Translations under genes and position numbers: made by a program | Notes under the pieces: model-generated | The model's database searches: none | Told to the model about the DNA's origin: nothing | Seen by the model: the letters and a program-made list of their open reading frames with translations, nothing else | Origin: Spirometra erinaceieuropaei | Taxonomy: Eukaryota > Platyhelminthes > Cestoda > Diphyllobothriidea > Diphyllobothriidae | NCBI GenBank assembly: GCA_902702965.1 | Contig: CACRXP010000170.1 | Location: 280,755-344,754 of the forward strand | Direction of reading: 5' to 3' | Length of the DNA stretch: 64,000 nt | In this document: in pieces, positions 32,591 through 44,559 of the stretch | How positions within the stretch are numbered: the first letter of the stretch is position 1 | Layout: every line of letters begins with the position of its first letter

Positions 32591-33711
32591 CGGACAGGTA
32601 AGGCTATCAAACCACATCAGAAATAATTTCATTTTTGACGACCTGTAGAATGAGAAGAACACATGCAAACGAATCAATAAGTTGAGATCTCATTTAAGGG
32701 ATGATAAAGGGACTTGTGACGTGACCTATATACGGAAGTGTAAATAAAGAGGGAAAGTTACTTTTCGGCAACGAAACCTCTGAAGAGATGAGCCTCCGCG
32801 GTGTAGTGACTTCTGCTTTGTTGGCAAAAGTACATCTTATGAAACATTGTTGGCCGAATAATAGACTTTCCTTGATAACATAAGAGCATTAGGCTTCTCA
32901 AAGACCACTGCATTTCGTGAAAAATTTTACACTACCTAATGTTATTATGTATGTTTCTGCAATCACATTTTGTACTCGTTAGGGTGACTGACTCGGAACT
33001 CTGAGGGTTTAGGGTGAAATTTAACCCCTTACCAATGTGTTCCGGGTAGTGACCTTTGAGGCACTCAGGCGATTGTAGATGAAGCATGCAATCCTTTTGT
33101 TTTCACAAGACATGAGATCGAGAGGATGAACTTACTGCGCAGTTTCCTGAGGCATCCGCCCACGTCGTTTCAAGTTCCCATTTTTCGTTACTCAAGTTTC
33201 TGATCGGCTTGGAAAATTCCACAGGTTTGCTATATAAGTTTTCCGTTTTGATAATCACGATCACCGTGTTGTAAGACCCCAGTGAGTTGTCTGTCCTTTG
33301 AGGCGATCCAGTTTTGAGACGAATATTTTTCCCACTCAAATTATCATAATAAATTTATTTCCATTGGAGACGGACTTTCGCGCGACCTCTTTTTGCTACC
33401 GGTTGACAAAAATGTAAACAAAAATAAGCAGCGAGGTGATCAAAAGATTACATAAATGCTTTTTATTGTGGACTTATACTACTAAACACGATAGGCATCA
33501 TTAAACAAATGAGTATAAGCATTTTCCAATCTACGACAACACTATCTGTCAGGCAATAGAGGCAACGGTAGGATGTAGGACCCTAATTCACTTGGGGTAG
33601 CCTGTGGACCGTGTCACACATGAAGGGTTCAGCAGGCGGTTTTACCGGTGGGGCAACATGCAGGACGGAAAATAAAGTTATTTCTGTCGAAATTTGTCAT
33701 ATGCCGATGAC
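32591..33711. other. No recognisable gene
   Basis: Nothing recognised. Confidence 0.4.
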
Positions 33712-33921
33712 ATTGAGCGCGAGAATTAAAACGATAAACCAAAAACAGTTTTTAATGCTTGTTTAGGAAGCACCAGTAAGGACGGTGAATTGTTGTATCC
33801 TGTGGACAGTTTTCAAGGAAATTGAGCGCGATAATCGATAATTAAAAAGATAAGCAAAAAGCAGTTTGTAATGCTCGTTTAGGAAGGACCGGTAGGGGAC
33901 GGAGAATTGTGGACAGTTTCC
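33712..33921. repeat. About 105 bp tandem duplication
   Basis: Units 33712-33820 and 33821-33921 both begin ATTGAGCGCGA and share GTTTAGGAAG, a GGACGGTGAATTGT-type box and GTGGACAGTTT. Confidence 0.85.
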
Positions 33922-34701
33922 ACTTCTTCACGACCTGAGGGTTAGTTAAAGGGTTCAAAACTCGAATCATTCAAACTTTTTCGCGTACAGTCTCAATCAC
34001 AATGGAACCGAACGTTGAGTGAATAGCACAGGTAGTTTCTGGCGAGGAAGTTTTTACAACAGTGCACATAAACGTCAATAGCAAACAAGTAATGAGTTGA
34101 ACTCAGAAACTAACAACAAGAGGTATTGGTGGAAGTGCATGTATATATATAGGATCACGGGTTAACCCCGGAAAACAGGGAAGTTGGAAAACAAAATGTA
34201 ACAATGACAAACGAGAGAATGAAAATAAAACACACATATATGGGACTTATCAGGTATTCAGGTCAGCGGCTTTGATCGGGTCCATGTGCTGAGCTTGGTT
34301 TGGAATTCTCTACAAGATGAGTAGTCAGCTACTTATCAAGGCAAGATCGGAGCCCTATGCTGTGTTTGGTTTGTTACAAATTCTCAAAAAATAGCGGGCT
34401 TTGAGCAAGCCGCCACTGGATGCCTATAAACTTTCAACCAGTATTAGCAGTGAAAAGAAGATGATGTTTGCAGCTACAGGGAATTCTAGTGTGCATGTTG
34501 AATTTGCCAGGTAAGTGAGATCCTAAACCCGTCCGTTACCGGGAAAGATTGGCCTGAAGAAATCAGCATTCGGTGGCAAATCTTTTGATTTAACCTTTAC
34601 TGAAACAAAAATCCGAACTAAAAGACTAATTTATCCGGATCTGTGGTTTAAGCGTGAGAGGTTAACAGTAACCAACGGGCCAAAGTTGGTCATCCCGAAA
34701 T
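33922..34701. other. No recognisable gene
   Basis: Nothing recognised. Confidence 0.35.
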
Positions 34702-34905
34702 GCCATCACCGACAAATACGAGGGAGACTTGAATGACCATTTCTTACCTATTAGCCTTTGGCAGCCAGTCATACCCAGCCCCGAAGTATGGGACGCCTGA
34801 ACCCTTAACCTGCGACTCGGTTGGGCTCAAGAGAGAGCCCGTAAGACTCAAAGGAACGAGTTATTTCCGTAAGAACGATCGATGAGCGCCCCTCTACCGT
34901 GGGTC
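34702..34905 (-). mobile_element. SINE fragment with rearranged 5' extension
   Basis: CATCACCGACAAATACGAGG and GGCAGCCAGTCATACCCAGC match the SINE body in reverse. The piece at about 34854-34895 (GGAACGAGTTATTTCCGTAA, GAACGATCG) is the SINE 5' extension in the opposite orientation, so the copy is rearranged. Confidence 0.65.
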
Positions 34906-35386
34906 ATTCCATTCTTGTCTGTATGCATTTTTGAAAAAGAAACCGCTGAATCTTGAATCCCCATGAAATATTTTACGTCGAGTGTTTTCCGTCGTTCTGC
35001 ACAGACTAAAATCATTTACCATTTCTGTTAGCAGTCGATCACATCTTTGAGGCCTGAACGTTCGAATTAAGCATGGACGTTTTTCTGTCAAAACTCAATT
35101 TTACTGAATAAATGAAATCACCTAAAAATCGCATTTTATCCCTTCTAAAACAATTTCCTTCACTATCTAAAACTGCCGAACGGCACAAAACGCCTTTTCG
35201 AAACAGTGAACTACATATACTGAAAACGAACTAACCGGGCATCCAGTCAGTTATAAACGGCCAGACTAACGTTACCAGTGCTAAGTGCGGTCTTCTTCTC
35301 AGCTCTGGTCAAAAACGTGTGAAGGTTTACTACTGTTGACAGTGTTCTTTGTGATCACCTACGTGTGTGTTTATCGCGACCATCTA
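34906..35386. other. No recognisable gene
   Basis: Nothing recognised. Confidence 0.35.
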
Positions 35387-36245
35387 CAGCAGGTGGGCTA
35401 ACTCATGAAATGTCATCCGAAATTCCGAAATGCGTTTCCGTTCTGAAAAGATTAATTAAGTATGGTTTTAGTATTGTAAAACTAGTCGTCGTGCAGCATA
35501 CCTATATAATAATTAACTAACCTCAATATGCCGCCTTTCTTACGAGCTTCTTTTGTACTGCATCCAAAAACTACACTCTGGAAAAAATGACTACTTATAT
35601 AACATGCTTTTTTCTCAATGATTTACGATTCTCTTAAAAATTCAATTATATATCACGGACAAGTACGTCTTCTTCTAGGTCTATTCTCAAAGGAAGGGTA
35701 TAATGCGGTTTACAGAAACTTTCAAAATTCCCGAGTAATTCTGAACTCGACCTGCCGTTACACGTGGATTAAAGTTTTCCAAACTGCAAGCCGTATGTTT
35801 TCCGCGTACGGAAAACCATGCATTCCCCTACAGTATTAAAAGGAGAGTATGTTGGGTTCATAAAATTTTGCAGTTGATTTGAGCCATATTGTTAACTTTA
35901 GAAGCCACCTTTGTGAATGCAGAGATATGACGTTTTCTGAAGGGTCATTTCACGGCATTAAAATATCTCACAAGTCGAAACAGTCTAAATACCAGATTAT
36001 ACTCATCCTTTGAGTATAAAATTGAAAAAAGACATATGTTTCCAACGAACGAGCAAACGAGTGAGTATTTTTATGCGTGTTTTTCGTGAAATATAATTTA
36101 ATTTTTAAGGGCATCGAAACGCATTGAGAAAAAACATGCTACATAAGTATTCATTTATTACAGAGTGTAGTTTTTGGATGCAGTACGAAAGAAGCTCATT
36201 AGAAAGCTGGTATATTGAGGTAAGTTAATTATCTAAGAATGTCAA
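35387..36245. mobile_element. R1 foldback element, right end lost
   Basis: TACAGCAGGTGGGCTAACTC then ATGAAATGTCATCCG opens the left arm. The right arm reaches GGTATATTGAGGTAAGTTAA (about 36207) and then stops before the usual terminal box. Confidence 0.75.
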
Positions 36246-36365
36246 ATTAAAAGTTGGAGTCCAAATTTTCGGAACATGCAGATTGCGCTGATTTACACTT
36301 TCAGAATAATGACGTATCTGTTCGTTACGGTGTCTTTGTTTGAAAGCGGCTTTATAAGCATTTTC

Positions 36366-37031
36366 GACACGGTGCCGTGGGATTGCCCATAAGGTTCCCA
36401 GACCTCAGCCTTTTTGACTTCTTTCGACAAGATCTTACTTCGTTATCGTACCTGATGGGGATAAGGGATCATTGGTTGGGGTTATGGGTCAGAACTAGGG
36501 GTTACTGCTAGGATTTGGGGGTAGGGGCTATGGGTTGGGGCTAAGGGTTATGGGTTGGGGCTAAGGGTTATGGGTTGGGGTTAGGGGTCAGGGTTAGAGG
36601 TTAAGATTAGCGGTTGGGGTTCGGGTTCGGGTGAGGGGTTGGGATGAACTGGGGCTTTTCTTCTGCAGGTACGACCATGAAATAAGATCCGAACATCTGT
36701 CGACACGGTGCAGTGGGATTGCCCATAAGGTTCCCAGACCTCAGCCTTTTTGACTTCATGACTTCCTTCGACAAGACCTTATTTCGGCATCAAACTTGTC
36801 GGGGGTTAGGGACCAGGGGTTGAAGTTAGGGGTTAGGGGTCAGGGCTAGAGTTTAATGTTAGGAGCTGGGGTTAGGCGCTTTGGGTTGGGACTAGGGGTT
36901 AAGGGTCGGGGTTAGCGGTCAGGGTTAGAGATTCAGGTTAGGGGTTGAGGTTAGGTATTAGGGGTTCGGGTTAGAGTTTGGGCTAGGGCTGATCTTCTGC
37001 ATGTACCTCCACGAAATAAGATGTGAACTTT
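36366..37031. repeat. 336 bp tandem duplication containing GGTTAGGG-like repeats
   Basis: Units 36366-36701 and 36702-37031 both start GACACGGTGC, share GGGATTGCCCATAAGGTTCC, carry a long degenerate GGTTAGGG tract and end with a GAAATAAGATCCGAAC-type box. Confidence 0.85.
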
Positions 37032-37889
37032 CCTTCTATGGGGAATACCCGAAAATCAGGTGTTCAGCAATAAAGCAAAGAGTCTCATTGCTCAGAAACA
37101 GAGCAGCATAAAGGGAATGAAGAATATTAAGCAGGGGGTAGGGAAAAAGTTAACCAGTTCAGCCGTTGATCGACGTCGCAACTAGTGGTTTAGATTTTTA
37201 ACATTCATCGTATGTTTTTGTGATAACATTTTGTCCCATTTATTTGTAGCTTCTAGTAATATTAAGGGTTCGACTGCATCTGGACCGCCCTCTATATGCA
37301 TCGTGATTGCAGTCTTAACTTTTGCCTTCTGATGCGCCTCCCGCAGCTGATTTTCTGGACAAAATAAAACTTGTCTCCACTTAACGAGTCAAATATTAAC
37401 CAATCAAGACGCACTTCCATGATAAAAGCATGTAACCGAATGTAAAGATGATGCCCTTTTGAAGAGAGTACGACACATGGACACTGAAAATGTTAGCAAT
37501 ACTGCAGTCCGTCCCAGCGTAGCTTTGCGAAAATTACTCAGAGGCCGACTAACACCAAGGTGTTTTGGAAGCAGCAAGGCTAGGCCTTCAAAATTTACAA
37601 CCAGTCGGGTGAATGCGTGTTTACGGGGAAAACACGAGAAAACATAGTGCGTCAGAGTTCTAACGAAGTTTTTTGTTTCCTTAAAGCATATTTACATTTC
37701 TGAATCTTAGTTGTCTTCGAGTGCCGCAGAATGTGAACCTCATAAACCCTCGGAGACGAAACTCAGGCAAGTGACATTTAACACACCTATAAGTTGCCCG
37801 GAGGCCAGTTTCAGATTCACCCCATGTCTGACCACCGAGAAGCAGGCAAAGTTCACCCACTTTAGGAGACAAGGATATGGTAGAAAACC
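37032..37889. other. No recognisable gene
   Basis: Nothing recognised. Confidence 0.35.
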
Positions 37890-38518
37890 GTTAGATCGCA
37901 GTTGGTAGCCAGAAATGGTGAGGCATACAGCCAGGTCCCTGTCGTACGGGAATGGTAGGAAATTGAGTTATATGGGTGGGGTGACTGGAAGGACTGGTAG
38001 GGGATAGCTAAAGTTTCTGGGAAAATTTAAAGTTACCAGTGAAAGTGTTGGGAAGTCTCAAGTTGGTGGAATAATGGCAAAAATTTAAACCCCAAACTTA
38101 AACCTAAAATCCAACCCTAAGCGCAAACATAAAGCATAACCCAAAGCCTAAAAGCCGAAACGTAAGCAAAATCTTAAAACCCAATGCTAAACCGAAACCT
38201 AACCATAGCCCTAACCCTAGCCTTGATCCTAAACCTAACCCTAACCCTGGCACTAACCTTAAACGTAACACTAACGGGAACCTAAATCCTAACCCTAACA
38301 CTGAAACCTGACCAAAAAAGGCAAACCCTAATCCTAAAATATAAACCACGCCTACCCTGACCCTCATTAAACCCAACAGCCTAATCGGAACGGGGGACCC
38401 GCCTTAATCAGTAAGAGCACATCTACTGATAACAAGTTCCCTAGGCAAGGTAGGCACACCTACTGATACGTACGTCGACAGTATCAACGTATAATGTTTG
38501 GCTACCAACTGCGATCTT
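37890..38518. mobile_element. T1 terminal-inverted-repeat element with AACCCTAA-like repeats
   Basis: GTTAGATCGCAGTTGGTAGC at 37890 and GGCTACCAACTGCGATCT at about 38500-38517 are inverted repeats identical in core to the T1 element at 5221-5651. The interior from about 38090 to 38360 is degenerate CCCTAA repeat, so it lies in the opposite orientation to the first copy. The open frame on the minus strand here (Leu/Gly-rich) is only the translation of these repeats. Confidence 0.8.
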
Positions 38519-40229
38519 ATCTAAATAACCCCACTCGGAAAACTGTAACCAACCGTGGTCTTACCTTTAACAGGTAATCCTAACGCTAAGTTTAAACCCA
38601 AACCCCAATCCTAGCCTTCATCCCAAGTTCAAACGACTACCTAGGCCCAAAAATCCTAGCTCACAAAATAGCCCGTCCAGACACTCAACCCAATCCGCGT
38701 ATCGCAGAATCCGACCCGAGACCTCTTGCAGGGTAAATCGTTATGAACCATGCCTAACTACATAAGATAAGGTGAACTTTTGTAAAACCACTCAGGGGAG
38801 TTGCATACCATACCCCCAAGTTTTTAGAAAAGGGCTGAAATTGCCTCAATAAGCAGTGACTACAAATTAAATCCTGACTGTGTCGACTAATATACTTCGC
38901 CTTATTAAGTAAAAAGTCGAAGTGCGTTGATCGGGATGAGAGGAACCATAAGCATCGTTCTTGCAGGCTTACTCTGCATCTCAGCGAGGACTCAACCTCT
39001 TTGCAATCTAAATCTCAACAATAGTGTAGTAGAAACAATTGCGAGATTTTAATAGCTGACTGTCCTTCGAGATTTGCATAACTTTGATGCTGGAATCCGT
39101 ATGTAGAGCGACAAAAGCTTGAGCCGCGAGCCGCTCGAATCATGGTTCTCCGACCTGTAGCCAATTAACGAGCGCAATGGCTTCCGTAATCTGTGCAGAA
39201 ACTTTACTCGGGCGGAGCGGCCAAACATGCGCGTAGCGCATGCACAAACAGGGCTTTGTGCGGCGAAATCTGTGAGCCAAACTATAGTGTCAGTATGCAA
39301 AGCTGATGATGAATTTACAGATATTAACGACTCGAGTGAGGGTAGACAAGCGATGTTCGCACCGAGTACGGCCGTGAACAGTGAAGGCAGGAGCCGTGGA
39401 TCTTAATAGATATGCGGATGCTAGTTAACCGCACAATATAAACACTGAACCATTTTCCAGCTAAACTGGGTCTTGAGTTGGAATACCAAACGTCAGACAA
39501 GTGTAATCCATGTTTCAGTGACTGCGTCTTCCCTTTCCGAACAACTTCCTGGAACTCGATCGCTTTTTTGCATGTATATGCATACACATTGCTGAGCAGC
39601 ATTTTTTGATCTTAAGCCCACAAGACAATTGACAAACATGCAGGCGTGAATACGCACAACAGCATTTGGCAATAATTATTTCTTATTTTGTGGTTTTGTT
39701 GGGCTTCAATGACCACATTTGGAGAGCTATGGATGTCTGTTTGGACTTCCAAAAGCTGTCCTTGCTCTGGCGGTGGTGTTTTCAAACTTGCGCGCAATTG
39801 ACCAAAGTGTGTTGTGTGGGGACTTTCCCTTCACCAACTGACTCTTCTACAATGGCCACATCGTTAGATGTTGCTTTTCTGATTGAAGACATTCCTGTCC
39901 GGAACTTGCCTTAGGTCGGATAATGTGCTGTATAAAGTATTTCAAGCAGGCGTCAGTTCCAGTGATGTCTACTTTGACGAAGAGGGCATGTGTCTTACCT
40001 TCTTTCAAAGTCGAGAATTGTAATGTATGTACCTGCTAACAGAGCTTTTCTTGTTCGGTTCTGTTCTAAGCAGAAATTCAGGAATCTTTACCGGCAGCAA
40101 AAAAACCGTCAGGATGACCATTATCAGTCCACTTGACATTATCAACCGGACGGACCCAAACTTGAAACCCTAGTTCGACAAGTCACTGGACATCGAAGTT
40201 TAAAAGAACTGGTTTATTGTAAAGAAGAT
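38519..40229. other. No recognisable gene; short CCTAA-like tract
   Basis: Bases 38570-38660 are weakly telomere-like (AAACCCAAACCCCAATCCTA). The remainder, including open frames at 39324-39602 (-) and 39666-39914 (+), shows no known domain. Confidence 0.4.
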
Positions 40230-40263
40230 GAACGCACGATCTCTGGGAGAGGTGTATTAGTCT

Positions 40264-40297
40264 GAGCTTTCGGTCTCGTATAGGAAGCTACCGTCAG
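40264..40297 (-). ncRNA. Hammerhead-like core in PLE-D 3' terminus
   Basis: The minus strand gives CTGACGG, a hairpin region, then GAAAGCTC. Here a stem I is possible: the CACAGTCTCT just before the core can pair largely with AGAGATCGTG about 30 nt after it. This makes it the most ribozyme-like of the termini. Confidence 0.5.
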
Positions 40298-40329
40298 AGA
40301 CTGTGAGAAATGTGACATCAGAGGAGCAG

Positions 40330-41475
40330 TTTTTGTAGTCAAGTCATGAAGGGGGGGTATATGAGTGCAGAGGGTGGTATTCGCGATAAGCTGAGTCCCA
40401 CGCCGTCTCGCGGCGGCGTGACTGCGTGCACCCTTGGCTGAAAATTGGGTTCCCTTTTGGCCGCGGGTACGGAGCGCGTGATAGCAGGGGGGTATGTCAA
40501 CGTGTCTGTTGGTAGAGTTGGTGTCAGACACCCAGGCCTTCAACAGTTCCTGCCCTGTCTTATTGTTGGCCCGCGCTACTATCCGCGTGCTCGCGAAGTT
40601 GAATTCGTGGCCTTCCTGCAGGGTGTGAATGGCGACCTGAGACAACAGGTCGCCTCTCCTGACCGTCCGTTTGTTCTCCGTTATTCGTGAGATAAGTCGT
40701 CGTTCGGTCTCTCCCGTGTAATGGTGAGGGCAGTCCCGACATGGGATCCGATAGACGACACCCGATTGTTCTCCCACGCATGATTTTGTTGCGCATGGTT
40801 GCTGTCGAACGGTGAGCGATACCCACGGCGAGCTCTCCGTCGATACGTGTCATCGCTTCGGACCCGGTCTTTGTATATGGTAGAGAGTTCCAGAGTTTTG
40901 GCGGCTCTCCTCCGTTTGCTCGCCGTAAGTGCGTGCAAAGGCAGCGGATGACGAAGCTGTTCGAGCATCTATTCCTTGCCATTTGGTCCGAGGATGCCGT
41001 ATTTCTTGTACTCGTTCCTGTGGCTCACTGCAGTGCGTTTTTACGTTTTGGAATAGTGTCCTAACACAGCTGCGTTTATCCGCCATTGGATGGTTACTGT
41101 GGTAGTTGAGAATCTGAGTCATGTAAGTCGCCTTTCTGTACACCGTGGTGTTGAGTTCGCCGTTGGGTGTGCGTGTGACGAGAACGTCAAGGAAAGGCAG
41201 CTGTTCGGCATGCTCTTCTTCCCTTGTGAACTGAATGTCCGGGAAGACGTCCTTAAGCAGGTCTTGAAAGCCGGCCAGTCTGTGCCTTTCAAGTAAAACG
41301 AACGTGTCATCCACGTACCGGCGCCAAAATGCAGGTTCGTAGTGGTCGTAGGCGACTTTTTCCAGCTCCTTCAGGACTAGTTCTGCAACCAGGCTGGATA
41401 TTGGCGAACCCATCGGCGTTCCTTTGATCTGCTCGTATGTTCTGCCACGCAATGTGAAAAACTGGTTGATGCCCG
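40330..41475 (-). pseudogene. PLE-D reverse transcriptase / GIY-YIG, frameshifted
   Basis: The first frame (41452-40990) has EQIKGTPMGSPISSLVAEL (RT motif B), FWRRYVDDTFVLLERHRL with catalytic YVDD, FPDIQFTREEE, QLPFLDVLVTR and TTVYRKATYMTQILNYHSNH. The linker continues in other frames (SLPYTKTGSEAMTRIDGEL, GIAHRSTATMRNKIM). The GIY-YIG domain is in frame 40777-40214: SGVVYRIPCRDCPHHYTGET, then ERRLISRITENK, RRGDLLSQVAIHTLQEGHEF and STRIVARANN. The endonuclease motif is well kept (GVVY, YTG). At least two frameshifts in the linker inactivate it. Confidence 0.9.
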
Positions 41476-41480
41476 ATCGG

Positions 41481-42010
41481 CGGCGATCAGTAGTGCCCTA
41501 TACCAATCAGTCCCAGCTGAAGGAAAGAATTATCCGTTGTCATGAAATATGTGCCTTTCTGGAAATGAAGTCAAAAACTGCGGTAATTTTGTAAAAATAT
41601 TAAGCAATGACAAATTATAAAATAGTGCTTTACTTTCGAAAATGGTAAATCAACACGAGGCTTGTTTTAGTTCTATTAATTGGGGCTTTAAGACTTGAAA
41701 ATAGAATTTTTTTAAAAAGGACAACCTTGCGCTACCTATCAAAACTATCGCCTGGGATTCTGTTACACTTTAGCAAGACAATTGTAATTACACAATTTGG
41801 ATCTGTACTTTTTAGCTGTTTAAACTGGGTGTGATATGTAACCCCTTTGGGAAAACTATAGTTGCCTGCAACCATAACGCAACCGTAGCCTTTAAGGAAA
41901 ACCCTAAGGCAACCGCTGCCTCAACTCAAGTCTTACAACCCTAACCCTTAAACCCCAACCCAGCCCTGGCCTGGCAACTCCAGTCTTGAAAACCCCAACT
42001 CCCAACAGCC
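41481..42010. repeat. Anonymous sequence ending in a CCCTAA-like tract
   Basis: 41481-41859 shows nothing. From 41860 to 42010 there are degenerate telomere-like repeats (AACCCTAACCC, AAACCCCAACCC). Confidence 0.6.
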
Positions 42011-42477
42011 CCGTACGCCCAATTTTAACGTCAATAATGCTATCGAAGGTAAAAATCCACGCAGCACATTACCCCTTCCGCGACCTACTACCAGACAAAC
42101 TGCTACGAACCACACCTATTTAAATAAGAAAAGAAGGAATGTTTCTAGACAACCACCCATGGTGTGGGAGGAGGTTACATATTATGCCTTCACCTAGAAG
42201 CGTAAAGGTTTCATTGCTTCACCTGGTAAATAAACTTGACGTTTGGCTAACGCATGCTTGATTGACGCTCTAAAAATGGATGTGTCAATCTTCGAACGTT
42301 CTAGGGGCTAAAGTTGCTTTTCTTTCACTGGCAAAGCTCGCGTATATTGGCTCCCGTATTACGGGCGACCTTGCGAAGAATCTCGGAGGGGATTGAATCA
42401 GTGTTAAAGTTAGGACGTGGGAATTTTCACCTCCCGGACATTCTCACACAAAGACCGGTAAGTTCCATATTTAGACA
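42011..42477. other. No recognisable gene
   Basis: Nothing recognised. Confidence 0.35.
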
Positions 42478-42997
42478 GAATGTTATTACCGACAAAAACA
42501 AGGGAGACTGCAATGATCATTTCTGGCTTATTGGCCGTCCTCAGCAAGTTATACCCCTTCCCGACCTGTTAGTTAGAAGTCCAGTCCTCTAACCATTGAG
42601 CCACGAAACCGTCGCCCTGTCAGTTTCGATCGGGAATATACAATGGTGGGGAGCGTTCACCGATCGTTCTTACGGGCCTCACTCGTTCCGTTGTGCCTTA
42701 CGCGCTGTCTCACGAACCCAAGCAGCAGCCGCACAGCGGCGCATGATATAAGCAGAATTGCATTACCGACAAAGACAAGGAAGACCGGAATGGCCACTTC
42801 TCGCGTATCAGCCGTCGTCAGTCAGTCATACCCGACCCCCAAGTGTGGCTCTAACTCGTGACCTGTTAGTTAGACATTCACGCCTCTAACCACTGGGCCA
42901 CGAGCCCCTTGCCATTTTGGTTTCGATCGGAAATATACAATGGTGGAGAGCGTTCACCGATCGTTCTTACGAAAATCACTCGTTCCGTATTACCATG
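42478..42997 (-). mobile_element. Two SINE copies in direct tandem
   Basis: Copies at 42478-42695 and 42755-42997, both minus. Each has a tRNA-Arg-like head (reverse of GTTAGTTAGA...CCTCTAACCA; the anticodon loop reads TTCTAAC in the first and TCTAAC in the second), a body and tail. A shared 5' extension reads GAGCGTTCACCGATCGTTCT on the plus strand. The second copy keeps the better A and B boxes. Confidence 0.85.
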
Positions 42998-43159
42998 TCC
43001 GATGCTTTCCTTTTAACCAAACACTTCCTATCGTGATTCTTAGAAACTGCCAAGTATCCGCTACCGTTTCATTGCCCTGCTACTTCCTCACATTTGCGGA
43101 ATCAGTCTACATGCGTTTGCTATGTCATGATTCAGCAAACCAAGGCCCTCACAGTCTGG
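42998..43159. other. No recognisable gene
   Basis: Short spacer. Confidence 0.3.
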
Positions 43160-43560
43160 TTGGCATTTCTCTGACACCTGGTTCCCTGCCGGTGGAGGCG
43201 CTTGTGCTTTCGCTGGGTAAACAGGTGGTGGGCAGGGCTGCCCAGTCATCCTCGTAGTCTTTCTGACCCGCTGTGTTGCTGTTGTTGCTGGCTAAGATCA
43301 TAGTCGAGTGTTTTTTGTAGACCAGGAAGAGTGGTGAGGTGCTTAGGTGCGGAACCGGTCGTGCCAGCCACCTGTGCGGTCTTCTTGACCATTTCTTGAC
43401 ACCAGGCATAGGTGGGGGGAAGGGATAGTGCGATAGATGTTGAGCAAGTCTACTCTCACTATAAACTGATTCACAGGCAGGCCACCGTTTCTGCTTCACC
43501 TTGTTGTGGAGCACTCGCTGAGCATCGTTGAGCGCGACGGTCGACATGTCGGTATCAGCC
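43160..43560 (+). repeat. R3 repeat
   Basis: CAGGGCTGCCCAGTCATCCT, GGTCTTCTTGACCATTTCTT, GACACCAGGCATAGGTGGGG, CACTATAAACTGATTCAC and CACCTTGTTGTGGAGCACTC align in order with the other R3 copies. Confidence 0.75.
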
Positions 43561-44232
43561 GGTGTTTTTAAATAAAACTTTCATATTTATGAAAAAACCT
43601 TCTGTAATACTTTAGAACAGTATCGTCCAGAAAGCATTAATATCGTAGAGTTGCGGTACTAGCAAGTAACTTTGTGCGGGATACGTAACCTCACTTCCTG
43701 CAATAGATCAGACGTACTAAGTTAAGATCATCAAGTGTGCACACACTTGTTCTGCCAAATGAACACGCTCTACCGTCCATTTATTGCCCCATTGTTGGAC
43801 AGACTTTGAAGGTCTTAGTCCACCGCCCAAAATTCCAATGAAAAACCCGACAGTCAAGAGGCTCTCACTACTTAAGCACCCCCAACGGAGACCTGTGTAA
43901 ATAATTTGCAACGGCGCGAGCATCGCGCTTGGAGGCGTGCATCTAGTCACTTCAACAAAACAAGTAATTTTTTTGATTTAGAACTGAATGTGGATCCTTA
44001 GGTGTATCATCGGGTGTTTGATCTTTAAGTAGACCCAGGATCTTGGCGATCCAGAAAGAAAAAGTGACCCCCAGAGTTTTCCATTCCCAAAGACGGTAAA
44101 TCTGTCATCTCCATTATTGTTGATTGTTTAATTAGAGTTTTAGTCGCCTACTCATCTTCTCAACTTCGTCTGATGAGTAGAATCTCAACAGATCCGAAAG
44201 ATGAAATCCAAAGTTTCGGATCGTGGCAAGTA
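43561..44232. other. No recognisable gene
   Basis: Nothing recognised. Confidence 0.35.
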
Positions 44233-44270
44233 CAGTAGGTGTGTTAACTTATGAAATGTCAAGAGTTAGC
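44233..44270. mobile_element. R1-like terminal end
   Basis: TACAGTAGGTGTGTTAACTT then ATGAAATGTC matches the outer end of the R1 subfamily with GGGCTAACTCATGAAATGTC. The sequence then diverges from R1 and leads towards the transposase relic. Confidence 0.6.
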
Positions 44271-44559
44271 GCAACAAAGTCCCTATAACGCAAAATCCGC
44301 CCAGCCTGCGTTCCCTAAAGTCTTATGGAAGTAAAAAGGCTGGTTCTTTAAAAAGGTATCGTTTGGGTTGTAAGTTAATGTTAAATAACTTCAAAAAGTT
44401 AATTTTCACTGAAAACCAGAATTTCAGAAAATGGGTACATTACAAGTCGCTTTAATAGGGCTAACTTCAAGAGTGTAAAATGAAGGGAGCCGCATAAAGT
44501 GGTGAAAATAATAAAAAATATAATAACAAATACGAAATATCAGTATTTTGTTGATTGTC

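Larger units (their letters stand above)
40230..41480 (-). mobile_element. Penelope-like retroelement, family D, 5'-truncated
   Basis: The minus strand holds the second half of RT, a linker, a GIY-YIG domain and a 3' terminus. The 5' end is truncated inside RT near 41480. No inverted copy of the terminus was seen at the high-coordinate end. Confidence 0.85.

Noticed and set aside
38104..38376. Leu/Gly-rich minus-strand open frame of 90 codons
   Set aside because: It is the translation of degenerate telomere-like repeats.
36366..38518. True chromosome end or telomere
   Set aside because: Repeats are degenerate, change orientation and are flanked by other sequence on both sides.
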